DNA of 64,000 nt from Sphingomonas caeni (GCF_026013415.1 NZ_JAPDOK010000002.1:724406-788405), one strand, 5' to 3'. Positions 27,270-36,237 are shown, counted from the stretch's first letter. The notes: generated by a model from the letters alone, not told the origin. Translations and numbers: made by a program.

Positions 27270-29309
27270 ATGAAAATCAACAAGTTCGCCCGCCTCGCCG
27301 TGGGTGTGGCCCTTCTCGCCGTCGCCGCGCCGGCGCTGACCCAGTCGGCGACCCATGCGCCGCGTTACGGGACGTTCGGCGTCGATCTCACCACGATCGA
27401 CAAGAATGTGAAACCCGGCGACGACTTCTGGACCTATGTCAATGGCGGCTGGGATGCGCGTACCCAGATCGCGGCCGACCGCGCCAGCGCCGGTTACGGC
27501 GTCAAGCTGACCGAGGAAGCCGAGGCCAATGTCCGCGCGATCCTCGACGACATGGCGAAGAACCCCGGCCAGTTCGGCGCCAAGGGCAAGCAGATCGGCG
27601 ACTTCTACTATAGCTGGATGGACGAGGCCGGGATCGAGGCGCGCGGTACCGCGCCGCTCAAGCCCTATCTCGACAAAATCTATGGCGCGAACGACAAGCA
27701 GGCGATCCAGGTCCTGTTCGCGAGCACCGGCTACACCGCGCCGGTGGGCGTGGGCATCATCCCCGATCTCGCCGATCCGACGCATTACACCGCGGTCGCG
27801 GGCCAGGGCGGCCTCGGCATGCCGCAGGATTATTACCTGCTCGAAGGCGCGAAGTATGACGGCTTCCGCACCGCCTATCGCGCCTATATCGAGCAGATGC
27901 TGACGCTCGGCGGCGTCGCCGATGCGGGCGCCAAGGCGCAGGCGATCTACGATCTCGAAGTCTCGCTCGCCAAGGTCCAGTGGACCCCGGTCCAGAGCCG
28001 CGACATCGCCAAGCTCAACGATCCGCAGACGCTCGCCGGGCTCGAGGCCAAGGCGCCCGACTGGGATTGGGAGCTGATGCTCAAGACCGCGGGCATCGCC
28101 TCGTCGCCGACGGTGCTGATGACCACCAACACCGCGCTGACCGCCGAGGGCAAGATCTTCACCGCGACCCCGGTGGGTGTGTGGCAGGACTATCTCGCCT
28201 TCCACTTCATCAGCGACAATGCGCTGTTCCTGCCCAAGCGCTTCGACGAGGCGCGCTTCAACTTCTATTCGAAGACGCTGTCCGGCGTGCAGACCCAGCG
28301 CCAGCGCTGGAAGCGCGGCATCCAGATCGTCAACGGCGCGCTCGGCGAGTCGGTCGGCGAAATCTATGTCGCGCGGCATTTCCCGCCCGCGGCCAAGGCG
28401 AAGATGACCGAGCTGATCGAGAATCTGCGCGGCGCCTATCAGGAGCGTATCTCGAAGGCGCCGTGGATGGACGAGCCGACCCGCAAGGCCGCGCTCGCCA
28501 AGCTCGCGGCGTTCGAACCGCGCATCGGCTATCCCGACAAATATATCGACTATTCGTCGATGATGGTCGATCGCAACGACGTGCTCGGCAATTCGATGCG
28601 CGCCGCCGAGTTCGATCACCAACTCGACCTGCAGCGCTTTCCCAAGCCGGTCGACCGCAGCCTGTGGAGCATGACCCCGCAGACGGTGAACGCCTATTAC
28701 AACCCGCTGGGCAACCAGATCACCTTCCCGGCCGCGATCCTGCAGCCGCCCTATTTCGATCCGAACGCCGATGCGGCGGTCAATTACGGGGCGATCGGCG
28801 CGATCATCGGCCATGAAATGGGCCATGGCTTCGACGATCAGGGCAGCCAGTTCGGCCCGACCGGCAAGTTCGAGAATTGGTGGACCCCGGCGGCCAAGGA
28901 GGCCTTCAAGGCGCGCACCGCGGCGCTCGGCGCCCAGTATGACGCGTACGAGCCGATCCCCGGCACGCACATCAAGGGCGCGCTGACGATGGGCGAGAAT
29001 ATCGGCGATTTGGGCGGCGTCGAGGCGGCCTATGGCGCGTTCCAGCGCTATCAGGCGGTCCATGGCAAGGCCAAGGTGATCGGTGGCCTGACCGGCGACC
29101 AGCGCTTCTTCCTGGCCTATGCGCAGGCATGGCAGGCCAAGGTGCGCGAGGATGCGCAGCGCGCGGCGTTGCTCACCGATCCGCACTCGCCGGCCAAGTT
29201 CCGCGTCAACGGCATCGTCCGCAACGTCGATGCCTGGTATGTCGCGTTCAACGTCAAGCCCGGCGACAAGCTGTACCTGCCGCCCGCGCAGCGCGTGCAT
29301 ATCTGGTAA
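27270..29309 (+). CDS. M13-family zinc metallopeptidase (PepO/neprilysin-like), exported
   Basis: A 679-aa peptidase with an N-terminal signal peptide (KINKFARLAVGVALLAVAAPA). Zinc motif IIGHEMGHGFDDQG (HExxH near residue 515), third ligand in GENIGDLGG (about 574). NAYYNPLGNQITFPAAILQPP and the C-terminal aromatic (HIW) agree with neprilysin-like oligopeptidases. Start MKINKFARLA was chosen because it begins the signal. Length is typical. It should degrade peptides in the periplasm or outside the cell. Confidence 0.94.
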   Translation: MKINKFARLAVGVALLAVAAPALTQSATHAPRYGTFGVDLTTIDKNVKPGDDFWTYVNGGWDARTQIAADRASAGYGVKLTEEAEANVRAILDDMAKNPGQFGAKGKQIGDFYYSWMDEAGIEARGTAPLKPYLDKIYGANDKQAIQVLFASTGYTAPVGVGIIPDLADPTHYTAVAGQGGLGMPQDYYLLEGAKYDGFRTAYRAYIEQMLTLGGVADAGAKAQAIYDLEVSLAKVQWTPVQSRDIAKLNDPQTLAGLEAKAPDWDWELMLKTAGIASSPTVLMTTNTALTAEGKIFTATPVGVWQDYLAFHFISDNALFLPKRFDEARFNFYSKTLSGVQTQRQRWKRGIQIVNGALGESVGEIYVARHFPPAAKAKMTELIENLRGAYQERISKAPWMDEPTRKAALAKLAAFEPRIGYPDKYIDYSSMMVDRNDVLGNSMRAAEFDHQLDLQRFPKPVDRSLWSMTPQTVNAYYNPLGNQITFPAAILQPPYFDPNADAAVNYGAIGAIIGHEMGHGFDDQGSQFGPTGKFENWWTPAAKEAFKARTAALGAQYDAYEPIPGTHIKGALTMGENIGDLGGVEAAYGAFQRYQAVHGKAKVIGGLTGDQRFFLAYAQAWQAKVREDAQRAALLTDPHSPAKFRVNGIVRNVDAWYVAFNVKPGDKLYLPPAQRVHIW

Positions 29310-29334
29310 GCTCGCTTGCCGGTGGTTTTGGGAG

Positions 29335-29369
29335 GGGCGTCGCACGCGGGTGCGGCGCCCTTCTGCTTT
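29335..29369 (+). terminator. Rho-independent terminator of the M13 peptidase gene
   Basis: An 11-pair stem (29335-29345 with 29350-29360, one G-T pair) closes a GCGG loop and is followed by TTCTGCTTT. It lies 26 bases after the stop. Confidence 0.7.
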
Positions 29370-29387
29370 CCAGACTATTGACTCATA

Positions 29388-29422
29388 GGTTAGCCACAAC
29401 TAACGGTTAGATGGCACTAACC
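29388..29422. promoter_or_regulatory. Tandem inverted repeats upstream of a glutathione transferase gene
   Basis: Two copies of GGTTAG-N6-CTAAC stand head to tail with a 17-bp period (29388-29404, 29405-29422), the second perfect as GGTTAG-N6-CTAACC. They end just before the ribosome site of the GST gene. A TTGACT at 29378-29383 could be a -35 box. Repressor binding is inferred. Confidence 0.6.
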
Positions 29423-29435
29423 CTTGGAGGCCGTC

Positions 29436-30122
29436 ATGTTCGTGATCCATGGAATTCCCGGAAGCCCCTATGTCCGCTCGCCGCTGCTGGCGCTCGAAGA
29501 GAAGGGCGTGCCTTACACGCTCGCGGCGTTCGCGTTCGGCGGACAGCGTTCGCCCGAGCACACTGCGCGGCACCCGTTCCAGAAGATGCCAGCGCTCGAG
29601 CATGACGGCTTCGCGCTGTACGAGGCGCAGGCGATCCTGCGCTATATCGACCGGGTGGCGGGCGGACCTTCGCTGACGCCCTCGGACATCCGCCAGACGG
29701 CGCGGATGGATCAGCTGCTCAACATTGCCGACCATTATCTGGCGCCCCGGATCACCGGCCCGATGGCGTTCCAGCGGCTGGTCGCGCCGCGCTTCGGGAT
29801 GCCGGTCGATGAAGCCAGGATCGAAGCGGCGATCCCGGACGGGGCGGTCGCGGTGGGCGAGGTCGCGCGGCTGCTGGACGATCAGCCCTTCATGGCGGGC
29901 GACGCGATCAGCCTCGCCGATTGCCACCTGATTTCGCAGCTGAGCTTCCTGCCGCACTTCGACGAGGGCCGCGCGCTGCTGGCCCCGCACGCCAATCTCT
30001 CGGCCTGGATCGCGCGGATGGAAGCACGGCCGAGCATGGCCGCGACGAGCTGGGAAAGGCTGATGGAGAAGCAGGGCCAGGCGCTGCCGCCCTTGCCCGA
30101 GGTGATGCTGGTCCAGGTCTGA
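29436..30122 (+). CDS. Glutathione S-transferase family protein
   Basis: A 228-aa GST. The thioredoxin-like N-terminal domain has IHGIPGSPYVRSPLLALEEKGVPY, cis-Pro in FQKMPALEHDG and the glutathione-binding EAQAILRYID. The C-terminal all-alpha domain includes MAGDAISLADCHLI, the N-capping motif. The likely catalytic Ser is in PGSPYVR. Start 29436 has GGAGG at 5-base spacing; a TTG 12 bases earlier overlaps that site. The upstream tandem inverted repeats point to dedicated regulation, but no regulator gene adjoins. Confidence 0.9.
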   Translation: MFVIHGIPGSPYVRSPLLALEEKGVPYTLAAFAFGGQRSPEHTARHPFQKMPALEHDGFALYEAQAILRYIDRVAGGPSLTPSDIRQTARMDQLLNIADHYLAPRITGPMAFQRLVAPRFGMPVDEARIEAAIPDGAVAVGEVARLLDDQPFMAGDAISLADCHLISQLSFLPHFDEGRALLAPHANLSAWIARMEARPSMAATSWERLMEKQGQALPPLPEVMLVQV

Positions 30123-30136
30123 ACCGGGAGGGAGAG

Positions 30137-30160
30137 GGGGAGGGGCACGAACCCCTCCCC
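30137..30160. terminator. Hairpin between convergent GST and POT genes
   Basis: Perfect 9-pair stem of GGGGAGGGG and CCCCTCCCC around loop CACGAA, in the 45-bp gap between convergent genes. No clear T tract, so termination on either strand is only likely. Confidence 0.5.
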
Positions 30161-30167
30161 GATCCCA

Positions 30168-31967
30168 TCACTTCACGCCGTGCATCCAGTATTTGAGCGG
30201 GAAGGACAGCAGGAACAGCACCAGCCCGGCCCCGATCGCGATCAGGCCGATGTTCCAGAACACCGCGACATAGGTCTGGAGCGCGACCGCCGGGTTGGTC
30301 ACCTGGCCGCCCACCGTTTCGACGCTGGCGAACTGCGCGACCACGCCCGCCACATATTGCGCGCAGCTGATCGACAGGAACCACACGCCCATCATCATGC
30401 CGACGATCCGCGCGATCGAGAGCTTGGTGATCATCGAGAGACCGACCGGCGAGATGCACAGCTCGGCGACCGAATGGATCAGGTAGAGCCCCGCGAGCCA
30501 CCAGATCCCGACCTTGAAGCCCGCGTCGGCGAATTGCGAACCCCAGACCAGGAACAGGAAGCCGAGGCCCACGCCCGCCAGCGCGATCGAGAATTTGACC
30601 GGAATGGTCGGCTCGATCCCGTTCTTGGCCATACTGGTCCACAGGATGCTCATCACCGGCGCCAGCGCGACGATGAAGAAGGCGTTGAAGAACTGGGTCT
30701 GCCCCGCGGTGATCGTGAACCAGCCGAACACCGAGAGGTCGGTGTTGCGGTCCGCGAACAAGGTCAGCGACGAGCCGGCCTGTTCGAACAGCGTCCAGAA
30801 GAAGACGTTGAACACGATCAGCACCATCGCCGCGAGCATCATCTGCAGCTCGGTCTTGGTGCCCACCATCGCCGACCAGATCAGGATCGCCGGGATGCCG
30901 ATCAGGAAGGTGCCGAACAGCAATTTGCCCATCAGCGGCAGCGCGACGAGATAGGGGATAAAGCCGGCACCCTCGACCGGGGCAGGGGCATTCATCAGAT
31001 TGTTGAAGAGGAACAGGATCACCGGCACGGCGACGAGCGCGCCGATATAGATGATCATCGACCGGTCGGGCTGGCCCGCCGGGGGCTCGCCATAGCCGTC
31101 GAGCCGGCCGCCATCGAACTGGATCAACGCCCAGGAGAAGAGCATGCCCGCCGCGGCCAGCCCGAAGCCAGCCCACCAGCCGACCGCTTCCTGAAGGAAG
31201 GGGCAGAGCAGCTGCGAGAAGAGCGAGCCGAGATTGATGCCCATATAGAAGATGGTGAAGCCCGCGTCGCGCCGCCGGTCGCCCTGAGCGTAGAGCGAAC
31301 CGACCATGGTCGAGATGTTGGGCTTGAAGAAGCCGTTGCCCATGGTGACCATCGACAGGCCGACCAGCAGGATCATCGTGAACAGCGGGTTGCGCTCGCC
31401 GTCGAACTCGAGGACGCCCTTGGCCACCGTCTTGGCTATGCTGCCGTCGGCGGCGACGAGCTGGACGGTGCCGTCCTCCTGGCCCTTGATCGCGAGCCTG
31501 CTGGCGCCATCGACCAGATATTGCTGCTTGGTCGGGCTCGCCTTGTCGACGACCACCTCATAGCGCGTGCCCTCCATCGTCGCGAAGGGCTTGGCCTCCT
31601 GGCCCAGCCCCGCGCCGATCGACAGGGTCAGATAGCCGAGCGACATGATGATCGCGCCGAACTTCACCGATCGCTTCGACCCGAGATAGCGGTCCGCGAG
31701 CAAGCCGCCGACCAGCGGGGTGAGGTACACCAAAGCGGTGAAGCCGCCGTACAGGCCGTTGGTGGTGCGATCGCTGAACAGGAAATAATTGGCGAGATAG
31801 AGCGTCAGCAGCGCCCGCATTCCGTAATAGCCGAAGCGTTCCCACATCTCGGTGGTGAACAGACGCGCGAGCTGGCGCGGATGGCCGAACCAGGTCTTTT
31901 CGGACGCGGGGTTGATGTGGGTGATGTCCGGTTCTGCCGGGGAGTCGGCGGTTGGGGTGTCGACCAT
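30168..31967 (-). CDS. Proton-dependent oligopeptide (POT/PTR2) transporter
   Basis: A 599-aa inner-membrane symporter importing di- and tripeptides. The signature is TEMWERFGYYGMRALLTLYL (ExxERFxYYG proton/peptide motif), followed by GGLLADRYLGSKR. About 13-14 transmembrane helices are visible, plus a soluble insertion of about 70 residues between helices (after GQEAKPFATMEGTRYEVVVDK). Start MVDTPTADSP was chosen over an ATG 87 bases upstream. The polar N-terminus of about 30 residues is normal for the family. Confidence 0.9.
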   Translation of the reverse strand: MVDTPTADSPAEPDITHINPASEKTWFGHPRQLARLFTTEMWERFGYYGMRALLTLYLANYFLFSDRTTNGLYGGFTALVYLTPLVGGLLADRYLGSKRSVKFGAIIMSLGYLTLSIGAGLGQEAKPFATMEGTRYEVVVDKASPTKQQYLVDGASRLAIKGQEDGTVQLVAADGSIAKTVAKGVLEFDGERNPLFTMILLVGLSMVTMGNGFFKPNISTMVGSLYAQGDRRRDAGFTIFYMGINLGSLFSQLLCPFLQEAVGWWAGFGLAAAGMLFSWALIQFDGGRLDGYGEPPAGQPDRSMIIYIGALVAVPVILFLFNNLMNAPAPVEGAGFIPYLVALPLMGKLLFGTFLIGIPAILIWSAMVGTKTELQMMLAAMVLIVFNVFFWTLFEQAGSSLTLFADRNTDLSVFGWFTITAGQTQFFNAFFIVALAPVMSILWTSMAKNGIEPTIPVKFSIALAGVGLGFLFLVWGSQFADAGFKVGIWWLAGLYLIHSVAELCISPVGLSMITKLSIARIVGMMMGVWFLSISCAQYVAGVVAQFASVETVGGQVTNPAVALQTYVAVFWNIGLIAIGAGLVLFLLSFPLKYWMHGVK

Positions 31968-32094
31968 GCGGATTTGGTCCCTTTTATCTTTGTTTCCGGG
32001 CAGGCCCGGCGGATGGCGGGGGAGACTAAACGGAATGAGCCCGCTGTAAAGCATGGCGGTTGGCGTGCGCGCGGCGGCACCCTAGATGCCTCCC

Positions 32095-32691
32095 ATGTTC
32101 AACGACCGCACCACCCCGCTGACGCTGCTGCGCACCCGCCGCTCGGGCAAGCCGCGCGACCTGATCGCGCCCGGGCCCGGCGAGGCCGAGCTGATGGCGA
32201 TGATCGAGATCGCCGGGCGCACCCCCGATCACGGCAAGCTCTTCCCGTGGCGCTTCGTCGTGGTGCGCCCTGAGGACCGCGCCGCGCTGTCGGTCGCGCT
32301 CCAGCGGATCCAGGCGGCGGAGACGGAGGATTGCGGCCCCCGCGACCTCGAGGCGACCGAGCAGTTCGTGATGCAGGCACCCGCTTTGGTGGTCGTCCTG
32401 TCGAAGCCGGTGGTGCCGCACAAGATTCCCGTGTGGGAACAGGAACTCTCCGCTGGCGCGGCGTGCATGAACCTGCTCCACGCTGTCCACGCCTCGGGCT
32501 ATGCCGGGGGCTGGCTCACCGGCTGGGCCGCCTATTCGGATGCGGTGCGCGATCTGTTCGGGGGCGAGGGCGAGAAGATCGCCGGATTCGTCTTCATCGG
32601 CACGCCGGGGCGCGCGCTCGAGGAACGGCCCCGGCCCACACTGTCCGAAATCGCACATTTCTGGTCGCCGGGGGCTGGACGCGAGGGCTGA
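32095..32691 (+). CDS. Nitroreductase family protein
   Basis: A 198-aa FMN-dependent nitroreductase of the small YdjA type. LLRTRRSGKPRDL binds the FMN phosphate; AGRTPDHGKLFPWRFVVV and a C-terminal GFVFIGTPGRALEERPRP complete the family pattern. Start: MFNDRTTPLTLL is the usual N-terminus, though an ATG nine bases upstream is possible. Neither has a good ribosome site. Physiological substrate unknown. It precedes a GntR regulator by only 18 bases. Confidence 0.88.
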   Translation: MFNDRTTPLTLLRTRRSGKPRDLIAPGPGEAELMAMIEIAGRTPDHGKLFPWRFVVVRPEDRAALSVALQRIQAAETEDCGPRDLEATEQFVMQAPALVVVLSKPVVPHKIPVWEQELSAGAACMNLLHAVHASGYAGGWLTGWAAYSDAVRDLFGGEGEKIAGFVFIGTPGRALEERPRPTLSEIAHFWSPGAGREG

Positions 32692-32703
32692 TTACTGTAT
32701 TAT
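32676..32703 (+). promoter_or_regulatory. Candidate promoter for the GntR-lepB unit
   Basis: TGGACG (-35-like) and TATTAT (-10, 32698-32703) have 16-bp spacing. The -10 ends 6 bases before the GntR ATG, so a transcript from it would start at or next to the start codon. Confidence 0.45.
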
Positions 32704-32709
32704 AGCAGC

Positions 32710-33066
32710 ATGACAGCGCTCGAGCACGACGACAGCCCCGTATATCTCAAGCTTCGCGCCAGCATCGCCGCGGCGATCCTGCGCGGACAGTATCGTGCGG
32801 GCGATCAGCTCCCCTCGGTGCGCGCGCTCGCGGCCGAGCATGGCGCCAACCCGCTGACCGTCGCCAAGGCCTATCAGAGCTTCCAGGACGACGGCTATGT
32901 CGAGGTCCGCCGCGGCGTCGGCATGTTCGTGCTCCCGGGCGCGGTCGAGCGGCTGCGCGTCGCCGAGCGCGAGCGTTTCCTGACCGGATACTGGCCGCGC
33001 GTGCGCGAGCATATCGCGCTGCTCGGGCTCGACGCACAGGATCTGCTGGACCGTGAACTCGCCTGA
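32710..33066 (+). CDS. GntR-family regulator, short YtrA type
   Basis: A 118-aa GntR protein: winged helix at residues 10-78 (PVYLKLRASIAAAIL, GDQLPSVRALAAEHGANPLTVAKAYQSFQDDGYVEVRRG) and only about 40 C-terminal residues with no ligand domain, as in the YtrA subfamily. No recognisable ribosome site precedes the ATG; with the -10-like TATTAT six bases upstream this suggests leaderless translation. Overlaps the downstream signal peptidase gene by 14 bases. Confidence 0.87.
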   Translation: MTALEHDDSPVYLKLRASIAAAILRGQYRAGDQLPSVRALAAEHGANPLTVAKAYQSFQDDGYVEVRRGVGMFVLPGAVERLRVAERERFLTGYWPRVREHIALLGLDAQDLLDRELA

Positions 33067-33937
33067 CATCGACGGCGCGGGCGAGGCTGACGCTACGCCC
33101 GAATCCCCGCGCGAGAGCTGGACGCGCACGCTGATCGGTTTCGGCATGCTGATGCTCGGCGTCTTCGCCTTCCAGACCGCCGCGGCCAAGCGTTTCTATA
33201 TCCCCTCCGATTCGATGATGCCGACCCTGCTCAAGGGCGATCAGCTGGTCGTGAGCAAATATCCCTATGGCTGGTCCTATGCCTCGCTGCCGGTGCACGG
33301 CGCCGATGTGGTCGAGGGCCGCTGGTTCGCGCGCCTGCCCGAGCGCGGCGACATCGTCACGGTGGCGCGGCGCGAGGACGGCAACGACCTGATCAAGCGC
33401 GTGATCGGCCTGCCCGGCGACACGATCGAGGTCAGCCACGGCGTGGTGATCCTCAACGGCACGCCCGTGAAGCGCGTGCCCCATGGCACCACCGAGATCC
33501 CGGTCGACGAGAACACGCCCTGCGACGGCGCGGTGCAGGCGGCCTTCCGCCAGACGGGCGCCGACGGGAAGCTCTATTGCCGCATGCCGCTCTATCGCGA
33601 GACGCTGCCGAACGGCGTCAGCTATGACACGATCGATCTGGGCGACGGCGATCTGCCCGGCGGCTATGTGAGCCCCGGCGACAATTTCGGGCCGGTCACC
33701 GTGCCCGCGGGTCACCTGTTCCTGATGGGCGACAATCGCGATCAATCCGCCGACAGCCGCTTCGGGCTCGACCGCAAGGGACTGGGCGGGCCGGTCCCTT
33801 TCGAGACGATCAGCGGCCGCGCCGAGGTCATCACCCATTCGCTCGACGGATCGGGAAGCTGGATCAATCCGATCAGCTGGTTCACCGCGCTGCGCGGCAA
33901 TCGCGCGGGCACGAGCCTGCGTCCCGCGAAGAACTGA
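33053..33937 (+). CDS. lepB: Signal peptidase I
   Basis: A 294-aa S26 leader peptidase. One membrane helix at about 25-45, then the catalytic serine in IPSDSMMPTL (Ser54) and general-base lysine in NDLIKRVIGLPGD (Lys115); box E is GDNRDQSADSRFGL. A periplasmic insertion of about 60 residues holds two cysteines. Start is GTG 33053, inside the end of the GntR gene. It may be an accessory copy, since the usual neighbours (rnc, era, acpS) are absent; a second lepB elsewhere is likely but unseen. Confidence 0.93.
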   Translation: MNSPDIDGAGEADATPESPRESWTRTLIGFGMLMLGVFAFQTAAAKRFYIPSDSMMPTLLKGDQLVVSKYPYGWSYASLPVHGADVVEGRWFARLPERGDIVTVARREDGNDLIKRVIGLPGDTIEVSHGVVILNGTPVKRVPHGTTEIPVDENTPCDGAVQAAFRQTGADGKLYCRMPLYRETLPNGVSYDTIDLGDGDLPGGYVSPGDNFGPVTVPAGHLFLMGDNRDQSADSRFGLDRKGLGGPVPFETISGRAEVITHSLDGSGSWINPISWFTALRGNRAGTSLRPAKN

Positions 33938-33944
33938 ACGGGTA

Positions 33945-34190
33945 ATGGGGGCCTGGCTGGCGGCGCTGATCGCGCTGGCGATCGTCGCATCGATCCCGTG
34001 GCTGGTCCGCTGGGGCAAGCGCAACGCGCGCGGCAGCCTGGGCGGCGCGGCGATGATGCTCGGCCTGGCGTTCGGTCATCTGTTCGACCCCGCGCGCGCC
34101 ACCGCGACCGAAGCGTTGCTCAAGAAGCGCGAGAGCGGCGTCGAGGAGGATCAGGCCGGCGAGCGGCACCGGCCGGACATGCAGCCATGA
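33945..34190 (+). CDS. Small membrane protein, unknown
   Basis: An 81-aa protein: N-terminal transmembrane helix (about 3-21, AWLAALIALAIVASIPWL), a basic WGKRNARG stretch, a second weakly hydrophobic stretch (GGAAMMLGLAFGHLF), then a charged tail. It follows lepB by 7 bases and overlaps the next gene in ATGA, so it belongs to the same operon. I do not recognise a family. Confidence 0.65.
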   Translation: MGAWLAALIALAIVASIPWLVRWGKRNARGSLGGAAMMLGLAFGHLFDPARATATEALLKKRESGVEEDQAGERHRPDMQP

Positions 34191-34486
34191 TCCTCATCGT
34201 CGGCACCTTCCGGGTCGATCCGGCCCGGCTCGATGCGGCACGCCCCGCCATGGCCGAGATGATCGAGCAATCGCGCGCCGAGACGGGCTGCATCGCGTAT
34301 AGCTATGCCGAGGACCTGTTCGATCCCGGCCTGATCCATGTCACCGAACGCTGGCGCGACCGCGAGACGCTCGCCGGGCATTTCTGCGCGCCGCACCTGC
34401 TCGAATGGCGCGCCAAATGGCCGGCGCTGGGCCTGGGCGAGCGCGATCTCAAAATCTACCACATCGCACGGATCGAGGATTTCTAG
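34187..34486 (+). CDS. Antibiotic biosynthesis monooxygenase (ABM) domain protein
   Basis: A 99-aa dimeric ferredoxin-like-fold protein. Pattern: ILIVGTFRVDPARLDAARPAMAEMIEQSRAETGCIAYSY, then HVTERWRDRETLAGHF, as in YgiN/LsrG-type quinol monooxygenases. The conserved His of the second strand region is present. ATG lies in an ATGA overlap with the preceding gene, and the stop overlaps the convergent acyl-CoA dehydrogenase by 4 bases. Substrate unknown. Confidence 0.85.
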   Translation: MILIVGTFRVDPARLDAARPAMAEMIEQSRAETGCIAYSYAEDLFDPGLIHVTERWRDRETLAGHFCAPHLLEWRAKWPALGLGERDLKIYHIARIEDF

Positions 34487-36192
34487 GTCGCGAACGCCCC
34501 CGCATCGACCGCATAGAGCGCCGCAGCCTTCGCCATCGCGGCGGCCTTGAGCCCCATCGCCTCGGGGACGATCTGCTCGACATAGAAGCGCGCAGCGGCG
34601 TGCTTCATGTCGAGGAAGGGCGATTCGCCCCCGGTCCGCTCGGCGATGCGGCCCTGCAGCTCCATCAGCCAGCCGCACACCGCGACCGACAGCATCGTCA
34701 GGAAGGGATAGGAGGCCGCCAGCCGGTCGTCGGTATCGGCGGTGAGCAGGTAGCGCGTCACCTCGTCGCACGCCTCGATCAGCCGGGTCAGCTCGCGGTC
34801 CTCGGCATCGCCGCGCATCTCGTCGAGCAGCCCGAGCAAGGTCCCGCCATTGTCCATCGAGAGCTTGCGCCCGACCAGATCGGCGGCCTGGATGCCGTTG
34901 GTGCCCTCGTAGATCGGCGTGATGCGCGCGTCGCGGAAATGCTGGGCGGCGCCGGTCTCTTCGATATAGCCCATGCCCCCGTGAACCTGGATGCCGAGCG
35001 AGGCGACCTCGTTGCCCAGATCGGTGCCATGCGCCTTGGCGAGCGGCGTGAGCAGCTCGACCCGCGCCTTGGCCGCGGCGTCGCCGGCATGCGCGCGGTC
35101 GAGCTGGCCGAAGGCGTAATAGACGAGCGCGCGCGCCGCCTGGGTCTGCGCCTTCATGCGGAGCAGCATGCGGCGGACGTCCGGGTGCTCGATGATCGGC
35201 ACGCTCTCGCGGCTGGGCGCCCCCGCGCGCGCCGACTGGATGCGCTCGCGGGCATAAGCGACCGCGCGCTGGGTGGCGCGCTCGGCCACCTGCACCCCCT
35301 GCAGCCCCACGTTCAGCCGCGCATTGTTCATCATCGTGAACATCGCGACGATTCCGCCCATCTCGTTCCCGATCAGCTCGCCGACGCAATCGTCATGGTC
35401 GCCGAAGGAAAGCACGCAGGTGGGCGAGGCATGCAGCCCCATCTTGTGTTCGATCGAGACCACGCGGACATCGTTGAACTCGCCGGGCGTGCCGTCTTCG
35501 TTGAGGCGATACTTCGGCACGAGGAACAGCGAGATGCCCTTGGTCCCGGCGGGCGCGCCTGGCGTCCGCGCGAGGACGAGGTGGACGATATTATCGGCCA
35601 TGTCGTGATCGCCGAACGAAATGAAGATCTTGGTGCCTTTGATCAGGAAGGTCCCGTCGCCGCGCGGGGTGGCGGTGGTGCGCAGCGCGCCCACGTCCGA
35701 TCCCGCCTGCGGCTCGGTCAGGTTCATCGTGCCGGTCCATTCGCCGGTCGCGAGCTTGGGCAGATACAGGTCCTGCTGTTTCTCGGTACCGTGATGGACG
35801 AGCGATTCGATCGCGCCGACGGTCAGGATCGGAGCGAGCGCGAAGCCCATGTTGGCGCTGCCCAGCGTCTCGAGCACCGCGATCGACAGGCTGACCGGCA
35901 GGCCCTGCCCGCCATAGGCGACGGGCGATCCGATCGTCCCCCAGCCGCCCTCGACATAGGCCCGGTACGCCGCGCCGAAGCCGGCGGGCATCTTCACGCC
36001 ATCCTCGGTCCATCGGGGCCCATCGGTATCGCCCAGCCGTTCGAGCGGCGCCCATTCGCCCGCGGCAAAGGCGCCCGCACCCTCGAGCACCGCCTCGACC
36101 AGGTCGGGCGTCGCCTCCTCGGAGAGCTCGCCCAGCCGGACGATATGATCGAGAACGAAGCGTTGTTCGGCGGTGGCGGGCGTGAAGCTCAT
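34483..36192 (-). CDS. Acyl-CoA dehydrogenase, long form with C-terminal extension
   Basis: A 569-aa FAD enzyme of the class with a C-terminal helical extension (DmdC-like and related, about 600 aa). NLTEPQAGSDVGALRTTA is the FAD/substrate loop; the closing motif is QVHGGMGYIEETGAAQHFRDARITPIYEGTNGIQ. The last about 120 residues form the extra helical domain. Substrate cannot be fixed; medium-chain acyl-CoA or methylmercaptopropionyl-CoA are options in this class. Diverges from the Sua5 gene. Confidence 0.9.
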   Translation of the reverse strand: MSFTPATAEQRFVLDHIVRLGELSEEATPDLVEAVLEGAGAFAAGEWAPLERLGDTDGPRWTEDGVKMPAGFGAAYRAYVEGGWGTIGSPVAYGGQGLPVSLSIAVLETLGSANMGFALAPILTVGAIESLVHHGTEKQQDLYLPKLATGEWTGTMNLTEPQAGSDVGALRTTATPRGDGTFLIKGTKIFISFGDHDMADNIVHLVLARTPGAPAGTKGISLFLVPKYRLNEDGTPGEFNDVRVVSIEHKMGLHASPTCVLSFGDHDDCVGELIGNEMGGIVAMFTMMNNARLNVGLQGVQVAERATQRAVAYARERIQSARAGAPSRESVPIIEHPDVRRMLLRMKAQTQAARALVYYAFGQLDRAHAGDAAAKARVELLTPLAKAHGTDLGNEVASLGIQVHGGMGYIEETGAAQHFRDARITPIYEGTNGIQAADLVGRKLSMDNGGTLLGLLDEMRGDAEDRELTRLIEACDEVTRYLLTADTDDRLAASYPFLTMLSVAVCGWLMELQGRIAERTGGESPFLDMKHAAARFYVEQIVPEAMGLKAAAMAKAAALYAVDAGAFAT

Positions 36193-36237
36193 CTTGGTCT
36201 CTTGTCGCTATGTGCCGGGCGCTATAGCGCGCAGGGC

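Noticed and set aside
27249..29399. 716-codon minus-strand frame opposite the M13 peptidase
   Set aside because: It is the mirror of a strongly conserved coding sequence; composition (Arg/Gly/Asp/His-rich, no motif) is typical of shadow frames.
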